Part shown: positions 8,253 through 17,266 of the stretch, piece by piece
Position numbering within the stretch: position 1 is the stretch's first letter
How the letters are laid out: each line of letters opens with the position of its first letter
Assembly (NCBI RefSeq): GCF_048892425.1
Contig: NZ_JBLZHU010000008.1
Coordinates: forward strand, 124,001 to 188,000
Origin: Pacificispira sp002696645
GTDB taxonomy: Bacteria; Pseudomonadota; Alphaproteobacteria; UBA8366; Aestuariispiraceae
Length of the DNA stretch: 64,000 nt
Direction: 5' to 3'
The notes under the pieces: generated by a model
What the model was told of the DNA's origin: nothing
The model's input: the letters and a program-made list of their open reading frames with translations, nothing else
Databases searched by the model: none
Translations under genes and position numbers: made by a program

Positions 8253-10283
8253 ATGTCTCTGTTTGGCGCCCTTAACGTCGCAATCACTTCGGTGAATGCC
8301 TTGAACTCCGCGACGCGCGTTGTGTCTGACAACGTCGCAAACGCGAATAACGAAAACTATAACCGCCGCGAAACCAAATTTGAGAACCTGCAATATGGTG
8401 GCGTTCTGGTCAGCGATATTACACGCGCTGCGAATACAGGCCTGCTGCGGGATTTGTTTCAGCAAACCACGGTCGCGTCGGCTGACGAAATGCGCGACAA
8501 GCTGTTTCAGCAGCTGGAGCAATTGACCGGAACCATCAACGGCCAGACCCCGTTGGTCGACAGTATCGAGCGCCTTCGCACCGCATTTAAGGCATTGGAA
8601 GCCACGCCGGAAAGCGATGCGGCTGAGAACGATGTTATAATCGCCGCCAACAATCTTACATCAGAAATCACCCGCCTTTCCGATGGCCTGGATCTGATTG
8701 AAAACCAGGTGCTTCGAGACATCAGCCTGGTGGTGACTGACGCTAACAGCGCCATCACGGAAATCGACACGTTGAACAATAAAATCGTTGTTGAGAAATC
8801 TGCCGGTCGGTCGACAACGGCGCTTGAAAACCAGCGCGATGCCGAGATCACCAAACTCGCCAGCATTTCACAGTTGCGAACCTTTGAGCGCGACGATGGA
8901 TCCATGGCGGTTTACACGACATCTGGACTTATCCTGGTTGATGCAAGTCCAGAGACCTTCACCTGGGATGAAGCAACGCGATCCCTGACAATTTCTGGGT
9001 CAAATAGCACGAACCTGTTGACCAGCGACAAGTTGCCCGATGGTGAGCTTGGTGCATTGGCAAACTTCATCAGAACCGATGCCACGGCGCAATCCAGTTC
9101 GGATTCCGGGACCGGCACCATTCAGAAACTGCGCAATCAGTTGGATGAGCTGGCCTTTTCGCTGGCAGACAACTCAACCGCCCGAACCTCCGGCGCGACC
9201 TTTGTTGACGCCAATGCCGACCTGACCGGCAGCGGCACCATTACCGCTGGCAATACCTTAACCTTCACGGTTGGCGGGGCGCTACAGGGTACAGTGACCA
9301 TCAATGCGGGCGACAGCATCGACACGGTGGTCGCAAATATCAATGCGATCAATCAGGTGCGTGCCCGGGTCGATGGCCATGGTCATTTGCAGATTTTAAG
9401 CGATGGCGGTCAGTTTACGATTGGAGGGACCGCTGCAGCAGAATTTGGCCTTTCAACAACCCAGATTGCTGCAGATTCAGATGATACCCTGGCCTATGCC
9501 TATGAAGCGGAACGCAGTCAGGGAACGGTTCCACTGACCACCGCAACGGTGATGAGCAGCATTAACGGCATCGCAGTGGGAGATTCCTTCAGCTTCAACA
9601 ACACATCCCTGGGCGGGGCCGTCACATATACGGTCGGCGCCGGTGATACGGTCCAGACCATGCTGGATACGATAAATGCCCAAGACGGCATGTATGCCCG
9701 CATCGGGGACGGAAATGTCCTGGAAATCACCAGCAAAGCCGGTGGCCTGGCCCTGACCAATACGAATAACACCCCCCTGACCGCGCTGGGCTTTACCGTG
9801 AACGGGACCTCCGCCAGTATCAGCGGCACAACTGCCACGGGACAAAGCGCTACCCTGTTTGTCGCAGAATCGGGCAACAGCCCGATGGATGTGGACCGCA
9901 CCAATCTGGCAATCACAACCGGACTTGCCAATAACAGCCTATCGTTGCGGACCGGCAACCGGACAGAAATTCTGGCCGCTCTGAACAGCAGCAATCGGTC
10001 GATCAGCGGGTCTGGCAGCACAATCGCCAATACGGATTATACTGGTCTTACCAATGGAATTCTGACGGGCCTGTCCCAACGCGCCGAACGGGCAACCCTG
10101 GACGCACAAGAAAGTGAAGGCCTTCGTGCGGGCTTGAACCAGGCCCTGCGCGACGAGGTTGGCGTGAATATCGATGAGGAAATGGCGCGCCTGACCGTGT
10201 TGCAAAATGCGTATGCCGCGAGCGCGCGCGTCATTGATACGATCAACCAGATGTTCCAGGCCCTGGAATTGGCGGGACGATAG
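8253..10283 (+). CDS. flgK: Flagellar hook-associated protein 1, FlgK
   Basis: FlgK forms the first hook-filament junction. The 676-residue product begins MSLFGALNVAITSVNALNSA and has the axial motif VVSDNVANANNENYNRRETK; it closes with the conserved helix VNIDEEMARLTVLQNAYAAS and ARVIDTINQMFQAL. The middle (about 310-560) is Thr/Gly-rich with two repeats resembling flagellin-type domains (GNTLTFTVGGALQGTVTIN and GDSFSFNNTSLGGAVTYTVG), making it longer than the enterobacterial protein. The ATG at 8253 follows AGGAAAGG. No flgL follows. Confidence 0.94.
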   Translation: MSLFGALNVAITSVNALNSATRVVSDNVANANNENYNRRETKFENLQYGGVLVSDITRAANTGLLRDLFQQTTVASADEMRDKLFQQLEQLTGTINGQTPLVDSIERLRTAFKALEATPESDAAENDVIIAANNLTSEITRLSDGLDLIENQVLRDISLVVTDANSAITEIDTLNNKIVVEKSAGRSTTALENQRDAEITKLASISQLRTFERDDGSMAVYTTSGLILVDASPETFTWDEATRSLTISGSNSTNLLTSDKLPDGELGALANFIRTDATAQSSSDSGTGTIQKLRNQLDELAFSLADNSTARTSGATFVDANADLTGSGTITAGNTLTFTVGGALQGTVTINAGDSIDTVVANINAINQVRARVDGHGHLQILSDGGQFTIGGTAAAEFGLSTTQIAADSDDTLAYAYEAERSQGTVPLTTATVMSSINGIAVGDSFSFNNTSLGGAVTYTVGAGDTVQTMLDTINAQDGMYARIGDGNVLEITSKAGGLALTNTNNTPLTALGFTVNGTSASISGTTATGQSATLFVAESGNSPMDVDRTNLAITTGLANNSLSLRTGNRTEILAALNSSNRSISGSGSTIANTDYTGLTNGILTGLSQRAERATLDAQESEGLRAGLNQALRDEVGVNIDEEMARLTVLQNAYAASARVIDTINQMFQALELAGR

Positions 10284-10289
10284 GAATTC

Positions 10290-11300
10290 ATGACAACAGC
10301 ACCTCCCCTTCGCATTGGCGTAATCGGACTCGGCGTGGGGGAACGCCATATTGTTGGCTATCAGGAGATCCCCGACGTAGAAGTCGTCGCCTGTTGCGAT
10401 ATCGACCCGGTAAAAATGGCCGCCGTCGCAGCCCGTCGGAATGTGCCCCATCTGCACAAAGACTACAGCACATTACTGGCGGATCCGACGATCGATGCGG
10501 TCTCGTTATGCTCTTACGATGATGCGCATGTTGAACAGGCCGTCGCCGCCTTTCGCGCAGGAAAGCATGTCTTCTGCGAAAAGCCAATTGCGCTGGACCG
10601 TGCTGGATTGGACCAGGTCATTCGCGCCTGGTCTGACAGCGGCAAACATCTGTCCTCGAATCTGATCCTGCGACAAAGCCCGCGTTTCAAGGCGGTGCGA
10701 GACATGGTCCGGAAGGGTGACTTTGGGGACCTGCATTATATGGAAGGGGACTATCTGCACCAGATTCTGTGGAAAATCACAGAAGGGTGGCGTGGAAAAA
10801 TGCCTTTCTATTGCGTCACCTATGGCGGGGGTATTCACCTGATAGACCTGATGCGCTGGATCGCCGGCGAGGAAGTGACGGAAGTCACAGCGATGGCCGC
10901 GAAGAAACTGACAAAAGAAACCGGCTTTGCCTATCCCGATACCATGACAACGCTGATGCGTTTCAGCAGCGACCTGATGGCCAAGTCCACAACCACATTC
11001 GGGCCACAGCGTCGAAAGTTTCATTCTTTGAATGTTTATGGAACCAAGTTGAGCTTCGAGAATGCAAATGGGCCCGCGCGCCTTTATCATGGCGACCAGC
11101 CGGAAGATGAAGAACCCTTTGATGTTCCCTATCCGGGTATTGAAAAAGGCGACCTGTTGCCCGATTTTATCGCCGCCATTCGGGAAGATCGACCGTCGAT
11201 TGTCGATGCCAAGGATGTCTTCCAGGTCATGAACATCTGCCTCTGCGCCTGGGAAGCGGCGGAAACCGGACACACCATGCCGGTTGTTGCTGTCGTCTGA
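10290..11300 (+). CDS. Gfo/Idh/MocA-family NAD(P)-dependent oxidoreductase
   Basis: The 336-residue product has an N-terminal Rossmann fold with GVIGLGVGERHIVGY and the family signature EKP (AGKHVFCEKPIALDR at about 93-107), then a C-terminal dimerisation/substrate domain. Family members oxidise or reduce sugars and related polyols, and some make UDP-sugar acids. The substrate cannot be read from the sequence. It starts six bases after the flgK stop, so it may be read with the flagellar operon, and a role in flagellin or surface sugar synthesis is possible. Confidence 0.85.
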   Translation: MTTAPPLRIGVIGLGVGERHIVGYQEIPDVEVVACCDIDPVKMAAVAARRNVPHLHKDYSTLLADPTIDAVSLCSYDDAHVEQAVAAFRAGKHVFCEKPIALDRAGLDQVIRAWSDSGKHLSSNLILRQSPRFKAVRDMVRKGDFGDLHYMEGDYLHQILWKITEGWRGKMPFYCVTYGGGIHLIDLMRWIAGEEVTEVTAMAAKKLTKETGFAYPDTMTTLMRFSSDLMAKSTTTFGPQRRKFHSLNVYGTKLSFENANGPARLYHGDQPEDEEPFDVPYPGIEKGDLLPDFIAAIREDRPSIVDAKDVFQVMNICLCAWEAAETGHTMPVVAVV

Positions 11301-11566
11301 ACCCTATTTTCGATCACATCTTTCGTCTTGCAGCAGTAGCAAGGCGTCCGCACGCATTGCCAATAAGATTGATAAATATACCGCCCGTCATGTCAAAATT
11401 GAAACCATCAGCAATAAAACAACTAAGAATTAAGATAACTAAATTCATTTTAAAATTTGATCTAAAGCAAGAGACGAAACAACAAAAAGCTGTATAAATT
11501 TATTACAATAAATATAATACAACTTTCTGGTTAACCCAAAGATGACTTTCTTACAAGGCAACAACT

Positions 11567-12115
11567 TTGACGAATTCGAAAACATCGCAATTGGGACGAC
11601 CGGGCACATTCTTTGCTTCCGCAGCACCCTTGTATGAATACTGGAAAATGTTGCCCGACGATAAGCCCAGACGGGCCTTGCGTGCCGAGCAACTGGGACC
11701 CCTCTTATTGCCGCATGTCAGCTTGCTGCGGGTTTTGGGACAGGCTGAAGACTTGCGATATGATCTGATCTGTCAGGAGATGAAGATGATCGCCCCCCGA
11801 TTGATTCCGGGCAGCCTGGGCAGTGATCCCTTGCAATTGAACCCGGATGATCGCGGCGTGCTGGACCTATTGATGGGCGCAGCCCTGAAACAAAGTCCAA
11901 GCGCCCATCTGGCAAATTTCAAATCCTATGAAGGCCACAGAAGGTCTGTCTTTACACTGATCCTGCCCCTTGGCCTTAACGCGCAGGCAGTGTCATCCAA
12001 TGATTTAATTGTTTCCGTCTGGCAGCGGCCCAATAAATTGGAGAATGACCAAGAAGTCTTCGAGGATATGACAGACGCATTTCTGACCTATTGCGATACC
12101 CACACAGAGTCGTAA
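11567..12115 (+). CDS. PAS_5-type PAS domain protein
   Basis: The 182-residue protein resembles the single-PAS proteins common in Rhodospirillales: LYEYWKMLPDDKPRRALRAE, then GPLLLPHVSLLRVLGQAEDL and DLICQEMKMIAPRLIPGSLG. Such proteins have no output domain of their own and their ligand is unknown. The proposed start is a TTG behind AAGG at 11555-11558, so the start is uncertain; an internal ATG at residue 28 is the alternative. The 266 bases before it (11301-11566) are AT-rich and hold no gene that I can see. Confidence 0.72.
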   Translation: MTNSKTSQLGRPGTFFASAAPLYEYWKMLPDDKPRRALRAEQLGPLLLPHVSLLRVLGQAEDLRYDLICQEMKMIAPRLIPGSLGSDPLQLNPDDRGVLDLLMGAALKQSPSAHLANFKSYEGHRRSVFTLILPLGLNAQAVSSNDLIVSVWQRPNKLENDQEVFEDMTDAFLTYCDTHTES

Positions 12116-12144
12116 AAATCAGAATATTGCCTGAAAAAGGAAAG

Positions 12145-12477
12145 TTACTCTGACGTAACCTCTTTCCATTTAGATTTAAAGGCACCCCAACTGTCATCCA
12201 GCTTGGACTTGGCATCGGTCCAGCCTTCATCGGTCGTTGTTTTTACATCGTTCCAGCCGTCCTTCACGCCCTGCCAGGCAGCTTTTGCATCTTCTGTTAA
12301 CGGCCTGTTTGAATTTCTGGCTTCTTGCTCTTCAATCTCTTGCTTCATCTGTGCTTCGTAATCCTGGCGCGCGCCTGTTGGAGTTTCTGTCTGACTTGTC
12401 GTTTCGTCAGCCACCGCCTGAATTGCACCGCCGCATAAGAATAAAGAAACAGCCAAAATGCTGAAAAAGGCTTTCAT
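12145..12477 (-). CDS. Small secreted helical protein, paralogue of the gene at 13283
   Basis: I do not recognise a named family. The 110-residue product has a signal peptide (MKAFFSILAVSLFLCGGAIQ, cleavage near AVADE) and a Trp- and Lys-rich helical C-terminus (DAKAAWQGVKDGWNDVKTTT, then WGAFKSKWKEVTSE). Trp residues recur at roughly regular spacing, suggesting an amphipathic periplasmic helix bundle. It clearly resembles the product of 13283-13609. The start at 12477 has AAGGGAG upstream. Function unknown. Confidence 0.75.
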   Translation of the reverse strand: MKAFFSILAVSLFLCGGAIQAVADETTSQTETPTGARQDYEAQMKQEIEEQEARNSNRPLTEDAKAAWQGVKDGWNDVKTTTDEGWTDAKSKLDDSWGAFKSKWKEVTSE

Positions 12478-12576
12478 GCTAATAACTCCCTTAAAAGATA
12501 TGAGGCGACACGCCGCATCTGTGAACATGATAGGCGGCGGTTAAATATCAAGGCCACACAGCTAAATTGAAACGCG

Positions 12577-13179
12577 CTAGAACCCGACCAGCATGTCATA
12601 TCCAACCGCGGCGGCAACCAGTGTTAAGACCCCCGCGACAAGGGCGGCAAGGCCATCCTCGCTGACTAAGGAGATACCAAACAATGCGATTGCCAGACCG
12701 GGCAAGCTGGCGGCAAAAGGAACAAATGCAAGCGGTATCATAAGCACCGCCAGTCCACAGCACAGGACGGCAACGAAGTAATTGAATGGCGACTTCAACA
12801 ACCAGGTCAGCCGCGGCGACAGGAAGCGATCAATTATCCTGGCTGCAGGCCTAGAAATGTCCAATGCCTTGTTCAGTTTTGCACGCGGAATGGATATTTG
12901 GGTGATACGTTTAGGCATCCATAATGCCGATGGTGACACAATCATTTGCACCGACAGTATTATCAGCAGGATCGCCATTCCAATTGCCATTCCTGGGATA
13001 GCGCCAGTGGGGGCGGCTGCCAGAAATGCAGGAAAAAACAGCAAGGGCCCGTGACTACGCGCGCCAAAGCTTGTCAGAACATCTCCGAGATCAAAGGATT
13101 CCTGATCTTTAGGTGCGTTCCCGGTTATGCCATCCAGCAAATCCGTCAAGGAATGTGGTTGCTGTGTCATCCGTCCCAT
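12577..13179 (-). CDS. exoD: ExoD-family membrane protein (exopolysaccharide synthesis)
   Basis: The 200-residue protein matches ExoD: FDLGDVLTSFGARSHGPLLF followed by FPAFLAAAPTGAIPGMAIGM, then a second hydrophobic block and C-terminal membrane helices (LAALVAGVLTLVAAAVGYDM). About four or five membrane segments are visible. ExoD of Sinorhizobium is linked to exopolysaccharide and alkali tolerance, but its biochemical role is not settled. It sits between two paralogous small secreted proteins on the same strand. An ATG three codons in (13170) is an equally good start. Confidence 0.85.
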   Translation of the reverse strand: MGRMTQQPHSLTDLLDGITGNAPKDQESFDLGDVLTSFGARSHGPLLFFPAFLAAAPTGAIPGMAIGMAILLIILSVQMIVSPSALWMPKRITQISIPRAKLNKALDISRPAARIIDRFLSPRLTWLLKSPFNYFVAVLCCGLAVLMIPLAFVPFAASLPGLAIALFGISLVSEDGLAALVAGVLTLVAAAVGYDMLVGF

Positions 13180-13218
13180 TGACTCTTCGACAGTCTATCC
13201 AAGTCGTCATACAAAATA

Positions 13219-13240
13219 CGCCCCGCCTTTCGACGGGGCG
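13219..13240 (-). terminator. Intrinsic terminator of the small secreted protein gene
   Basis: CGCCCCG (13219-13225) and CGGGGCG (13234-13240) form a 7-bp GC stem with an 8-base loop. On the minus strand it is followed by TATTTTGT. It lies 43 bp past the stop of the gene ending at 13283. Confidence 0.7.
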
Positions 13241-13282
13241 CATCTGTATGATCACTATGTGAGGACTTTAGACAATCCCGTA

Positions 13283-13609
13283 TTAGGACTGATCAGAAGT
13301 CATTTCTTTCCACTTAGCCTGGAAGTCATCCCAGCTCTGCTGGAACGTTTCCTTGGCGTCTTCCCAGTTTTCATCTGCGGATTCGCTCAAGGCTTTCCAG
13401 TTTTCTTCCACTTTCTGCCAGGCTGCGCTGGCCTCTTCGCTCAATTCTTTATCAGAAAATATCGCTTCCTGATTTTGCATCTCAGTGTTCATTTTCTGCT
13501 CGTAAACATCGCGCGGAGAATTGTTCGCGGTGTCACTTGCGGCCATAGCCTGCGGTGCAACAAGGCCCAGAGCCAGTGCGATAGTGGCAGCTTTTACGAT
13601 GGTATTCAT
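13283..13609 (-). CDS. Small secreted helical protein, paralogue of the gene at 12145
   Basis: The 108-residue product has a signal peptide (MNTIVKAATIALALGLVAPQ, cleavage near AMAAS). Its mature part aligns with the neighbour at 12145: both have an early Tyr-x-x-Lys/Gln-Met segment, the EEASAAWQKVEENWKAL-like block and the ending FQAKWKEMTS. The start at 13609 follows AAGGAG with good spacing; the frame is open further upstream but has no ribosome site. No family name is recognised. The pair probably arose by local duplication. Confidence 0.75.
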   Translation of the reverse strand: MNTIVKAATIALALGLVAPQAMAASDTANNSPRDVYEQKMNTEMQNQEAIFSDKELSEEASAAWQKVEENWKALSESADENWEDAKETFQQSWDDFQAKWKEMTSDQS

Positions 13610-14014
13610 GAATAATCTCCTTCTTTGATGGCAGATGGTGCGTCCACGACCCCTCTGCGCTGTTATTCTTGTTTCAGTTAGTATAAACGGCGGACGCCAT
13701 TCCTTGCTCTCAAAACATTTAGTAATAGATATTTTCTCTTCAACATAAAATTTTCTAAAAGGTAATAAATCAAAATTTTGCCACATTCACTCAGTCACTT
13801 TTAATTAACTTTATCTTGTATGATAATATATTTATAAAATTTTAAATAAAGTTTGTCATTCAGATGTATTTTTTTATTGCAAAAATCAATCCCGTATCCA
13901 TGTAGAGAAATAATTTCCGTCACTGCATTCGTTCAGGACGGTTCCAACCATGTGCAAAGGCCTTCGGGAGATCTGAACAACCGGTCTTAGCACCACGACT
14001 TAAGGAGACTGTTT
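13610..14014. other. AT-rich intergenic region between divergent small genes
   Basis: About 400 bases without a convincing gene. The part from about 13730 to 13910 is strongly AT-rich, with runs such as TATATTTATAAAATTTTAAA, and contrasts with the GC-rich surroundings. It probably contains promoters for the two divergent genes. I could not assign a specific -35/-10 pair with confidence. Confidence 0.5.
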
Positions 14015-14185
14015 ATGCTATATTGGGCAGCCGTGTTTTTCATCATCGCACTGATCGCCGCAGCCTTTGGCTTTGGGGGGATTGCAGCCGTTGCGGCAGG
14101 CGCCGCCAAAATTCTGTTCTTTGTCTTTGTGGTTCTGTTTTTCGCAGCCCTGATCATGCACATCGTGCGTGGCCGCAGGCTTTAG
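14015..14185 (+). CDS. Small DUF1328-type membrane protein
   Basis: A 56-residue ORF starts at 14015 behind TAAGGAG. It reads MLYWAAVFFIIALIAAAFGF, then a Gly/Ala-rich turn (GGIAAVAAGAAKI) and a second hydrophobic helix (LFFVFVVLFFAALIMHIV) ending RGRRL. Two membrane segments around GFGGIA and the short basic tail match DUF1328/YtjA small membrane proteins. Function is unknown; relatives are often stress-induced. Confidence 0.85.
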   Translation: MLYWAAVFFIIALIAAAFGFGGIAAVAAGAAKILFFVFVVLFFAALIMHIVRGRRL

Positions 14186-14252
14186 GGACCCGAGGTTTTA
14201 AAGGTCCACATGACCGCAGCGGTTGAACTGCGGTGCAACATTCTTAGTTTCT

Positions 14253-14283
14253 CTCGCTCAGGATTCGGGGCATCCTGAGCGAG
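14253..14283 (+). terminator. Perfect 12-bp hairpin after the DUF1328 gene
   Basis: CTCGCTCAGGAT (14253-14264) and ATCCTGAGCGAG (14272-14283) pair perfectly around a 7-base loop. The following bases are ATTACCTTTG, only weakly T-rich. It probably ends the DUF1328 transcript, but it also lies 26 bp before the PAS gene start and could act as a leader hairpin. Confidence 0.6.
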
Positions 14284-14309
14284 ATTACCTTTGTTGGAGT
14301 ATGTAATGT

Positions 14310-14894
14310 ATGCCTGAGTCCCCGACCCTGACCCTTGCGAAACAAATTTGCCGGTTCAGAACCAGCCTTGACCTGATTGAACATTGGTTATCAAAACAGC
14401 CACAGCAAGACAGTCTGGAAATCCCTGAATTTGACCCAATTGACGTCCCCGGTCTGTTGCCGAATATCTACCTGCTGGAAAAAATTGACGGTCGACTGAA
14501 ATATCGGGTTTCTGGGGAGAATGTGAATTCTCTATTCGGACGTCAGAATACGGGCCGATATCTCGACGAGGTGGTGCCACCTCATTTATACGAATTTGTG
14601 CACCCCTATTTTTACTCCATTTTCAGCGGTAATTTGGTAGTTTTCGGGGGAATGGTCGTTGTTTCCAACAAGGAATATCTGGAATTTGAACGGGTGTTGT
14701 TGCCGGTTCGCCGCAAGGGTGAAACCCGATTATTGGGAATGCTGTCGCTGACAGACACGGCGAAAATGCGCGATGATGCCCCCCCACCCCGTCCAAAGGG
14801 GGGGTATACCTTTCACTGCCAGAACCTAGCGACAGGCACGATCGAAGAATTTTTTCACGAAGTGACCCCCATCAAGTCTCCCCAAATACGATAG
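14310..14894 (+). CDS. PAS_5-type PAS domain protein
   Basis: The 194-residue protein is a second stand-alone PAS-like protein: FRTSLDLIEHWLSKQPQQDS, then IDVPGLLPNIYLLEKIDGRL with KYRVSGENVNSLFG, and a late segment EYLEFERVLLPVRRKGETRL. This layout is that of PAS_5-family proteins of Rhodospirillales. There is no output domain. The ATG at 14310 follows TTGGAG by 9 bases. It resembles the 11567 product in type but only weakly in sequence. Confidence 0.78.
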   Translation: MPESPTLTLAKQICRFRTSLDLIEHWLSKQPQQDSLEIPEFDPIDVPGLLPNIYLLEKIDGRLKYRVSGENVNSLFGRQNTGRYLDEVVPPHLYEFVHPYFYSIFSGNLVVFGGMVVVSNKEYLEFERVLLPVRRKGETRLLGMLSLTDTAKMRDDAPPPRPKGGYTFHCQNLATGTIEEFFHEVTPIKSPQIR

Positions 14895-14960
14895 CGGCTT
14901 GATCTGGCGTGAAAATTGCTTCCAAACTTGGAAGCAATCACGGCCCGGAGAGCAACAGGC

Positions 14961-16112
14961 ATGCCCGATACCCCCATCCCATTTGGCAAACCGCAACTGG
15001 ATACAGACGTATTCGACGCGGTCCGCACCGTCCTTGAAAGCGGGATGCTGGTACATGGCACGGTCACACCCGCTTTTGAAGCGGCCTTTGCACAGCGGAT
15101 CGGGGCCGCCGAAGCTGTGGCAGTATCATCCTGTACGGCGGGTCTGCACCTGACGCTGTTCACCCGCAACATCGGCCCGGGGGATCGTGTCGCCGTGCCC
15201 GCCATGACCCATGTGGCAACCGCCCACAGTGTAGAGCTTGTCGGGGCGGAGCCGGTGTTTATCGATGTCGATCCTGCAACAGGCAATATGGACCCGGCCG
15301 CGCTGGAAGCCGGAGAGGGGCCCCTGGCGGTGATCATGCCCGTGCATTATCTGGGCCTTCCCTGTGATATGGACCGCATTCTTGCTGTGGCACAGAAGAA
15401 AGGTGCATTTGTACTGGAAGACTGTGCCCTTGCCGTGGATGCGACCTGGGGTGACCAGAAGGCGGGGACGCTGGGCCTGGCGGGCAGCTTTTCTTTCTAT
15501 CCAGTCAAGCACATGACGTCCATCGAAGGCGGCATGGTGACAACCAATGATCCGGCGCTGGCCCATGAGCTTCGACGGCGCCGCGCCTTTGGCTATAACC
15601 GCGCCCTGGGTGAACGCACCCGACCTGGCCTGTATGATGTTGATATCCTGGGCATGAATTATCGCATGAGCGAAGTTGAGGCCGCGGTAGGATTGGCGCA
15701 ACTTACTCATCTGGATGACTTTATGGCGGATCGGTCCCGCAATGATGCGGCATTGCGGGCGATACTGACCCGGATTGACGGCCTGACCCTCTTCCCCGAC
15801 ACGCACGGCAAGGCGACATCATCGCACTATTGTATCAATGCGGTACTGCCCCGGGATGGCTCCGTTTCAAGGGATCGCGTGGTCGATGGATTGAACGCGC
15901 GAAAAATCGGGTCTTCGGTTCATTATCCAGGCCCAGTCCCCCTGTTTACCTATTATTCACAAAAATACGGGTATAAGGCTGGTCAGTTTCCTGTCGCAGA
16001 ATGGCTGGCGGATCAAACCATCTCCCTGCCCGTCGGGCCGCATCTGACCAGGGGTGATGCAGAGAGAGTAGGCAACGCCTTTCAGGAAGCGTATAGTGAG
16101 GCATCGCGATGA
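14961..16112 (+). CDS. DegT/DnrJ/EryC1-family sugar aminotransferase
   Basis: These PLP enzymes convert nucleotide-keto-sugars to amino sugars. The 383-residue product has the expected start (IPFGKPQLDTDVFDAVRTVL), the SSCTAGLHL phosphate-binding region, EDCALAVDATW and the PLP lysine in SFSFYPVKHMTSIEGG (Lys about 191), then RRRRAFGYNR and the MNYRMSEVEAAVGLAQL motif. The ATG at 14961 is preferred; the frame extends to 14916 without a better ribosome site. It opens a three-gene set with an epimerase and a cytidylyltransferase, pointing to an activated amino sugar for a surface polysaccharide or flagellin. Confidence 0.9.
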   Translation: MPDTPIPFGKPQLDTDVFDAVRTVLESGMLVHGTVTPAFEAAFAQRIGAAEAVAVSSCTAGLHLTLFTRNIGPGDRVAVPAMTHVATAHSVELVGAEPVFIDVDPATGNMDPAALEAGEGPLAVIMPVHYLGLPCDMDRILAVAQKKGAFVLEDCALAVDATWGDQKAGTLGLAGSFSFYPVKHMTSIEGGMVTTNDPALAHELRRRRAFGYNRALGERTRPGLYDVDILGMNYRMSEVEAAVGLAQLTHLDDFMADRSRNDAALRAILTRIDGLTLFPDTHGKATSSHYCINAVLPRDGSVSRDRVVDGLNARKIGSSVHYPGPVPLFTYYSQKYGYKAGQFPVAEWLADQTISLPVGPHLTRGDAERVGNAFQEAYSEASR

Positions 16113-16185
16113 CTCCAACGCAGAAAGCATTGGCGCCATCGCTTCAAATTTTAATCACGCGGGTAAACCAGAAGGAGACACCGCA

Positions 16186-17265
16186 ATGAGTTCGATACCC
16201 TTTGAGACACTAAGACCCAATCTGGAAGACCAGCGGATCTTGCTGGTCGGTGGCGCTGGCTTTATTGGCCACAATCTTGCGCTGGAACTATCCCGCATGG
16301 GGGCCACGGTTGGCATTTGCGACAATCTGATGGTCAACAGCCTGATCGAAAATTGCTACGAACCTGGCCGCAATGTTGTTCAGCGCACCGCCTATCAGAA
16401 TTTTCTGTTGGACCGATTTCTGCTGTTGCGGGAAAACGGTGTGGTGCTGATGAACAGCGATGCGCGCCTGCTGGCCGATCTGGGCCGTGTGTTTGAAGCA
16501 TTCCAGCCCACCAAAGTCGTCCATATGGCCGCCATCGCCAGCGCCGTGGATGCAAAGGCAGAGCCGGGTCTGGCGTTTGATCTTCAACTGATCACACTGC
16601 GCAATGTCCTGGAACTGGTGCGCCCGAAAGTAAAAGATATCAATCAGGTCATGTTCATGTCGTCTTCGACCGTTTACGGCGATTTTGAAGGCGCAAGCGT
16701 GGACGAAACAACCTTCCCGCGCCCGGAAGGCATTTATGCCAATGCCAAATTCATGGGGGAACGGCTGGTCCGAACCTATCGAACACAATACGGCCTGGGC
16801 ACGACGGTTATTCGACCATCTGCCTTGTATGGGGAACGCTGTATTTCCAGGCGAGTCAGCCAGGTTTTCATTGAGAACGCCCTGACCGGCAAGCCGTTGC
16901 TGCTGGAAGGCGGTGGCGATGGGCGGTTGGACTTCACCTATATCAACGATCTGGTACAGGGCATGGTGCGCGCATTGGCCCTGCATAAAGGGCATGACGA
17001 CAGTTCAACCTTCAACATCACCTTCGGCAACGCCCGCACGATTGCGGATCTGGCCGCCGTGGTGAAATCCGTTGTTCCCAATGCCATCCTGGAAGAACGC
17101 CCACGGGCCGTGGACAAACCAATCCGTGGCACCCTGTCTATCACCCGGGCCCAGGAGAAACTGGGATTTGAACCGGAATGGACCCTGGAACAAGGGTTCA
17201 AACGCTATTGCGAATGGTATGCTGATCAATGGCAACGCGCGCAAATGCAAGTGGAAGCCAATTAA
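16186..17265 (+). CDS. NAD-dependent nucleotide-sugar epimerase/dehydratase
   Basis: The 359-residue product is an extended SDR enzyme. It has the NAD site GGAGFIGHNLALEL, the serine-rich strand MFMSSSTVYGDF, the YxxxK catalytic pair in GIYANAKFMGER, and RPSALYGERC. Substrate (UDP-, GDP- or dTDP-sugar) is not evident. The ATG at 16186 follows GAAGGAGA; the open frame begins earlier, inside the previous gene. The stop is one base from the next start, indicating co-translation with the cytidylyltransferase gene. Confidence 0.88.
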   Translation: MSSIPFETLRPNLEDQRILLVGGAGFIGHNLALELSRMGATVGICDNLMVNSLIENCYEPGRNVVQRTAYQNFLLDRFLLLRENGVVLMNSDARLLADLGRVFEAFQPTKVVHMAAIASAVDAKAEPGLAFDLQLITLRNVLELVRPKVKDINQVMFMSSSTVYGDFEGASVDETTFPRPEGIYANAKFMGERLVRTYRTQYGLGTTVIRPSALYGERCISRRVSQVFIENALTGKPLLLEGGGDGRLDFTYINDLVQGMVRALALHKGHDDSSTFNITFGNARTIADLAAVVKSVVPNAILEERPRAVDKPIRGTLSITRAQEKLGFEPEWTLEQGFKRYCEWYADQWQRAQMQVEAN

Positions 17266-17266
17266 G

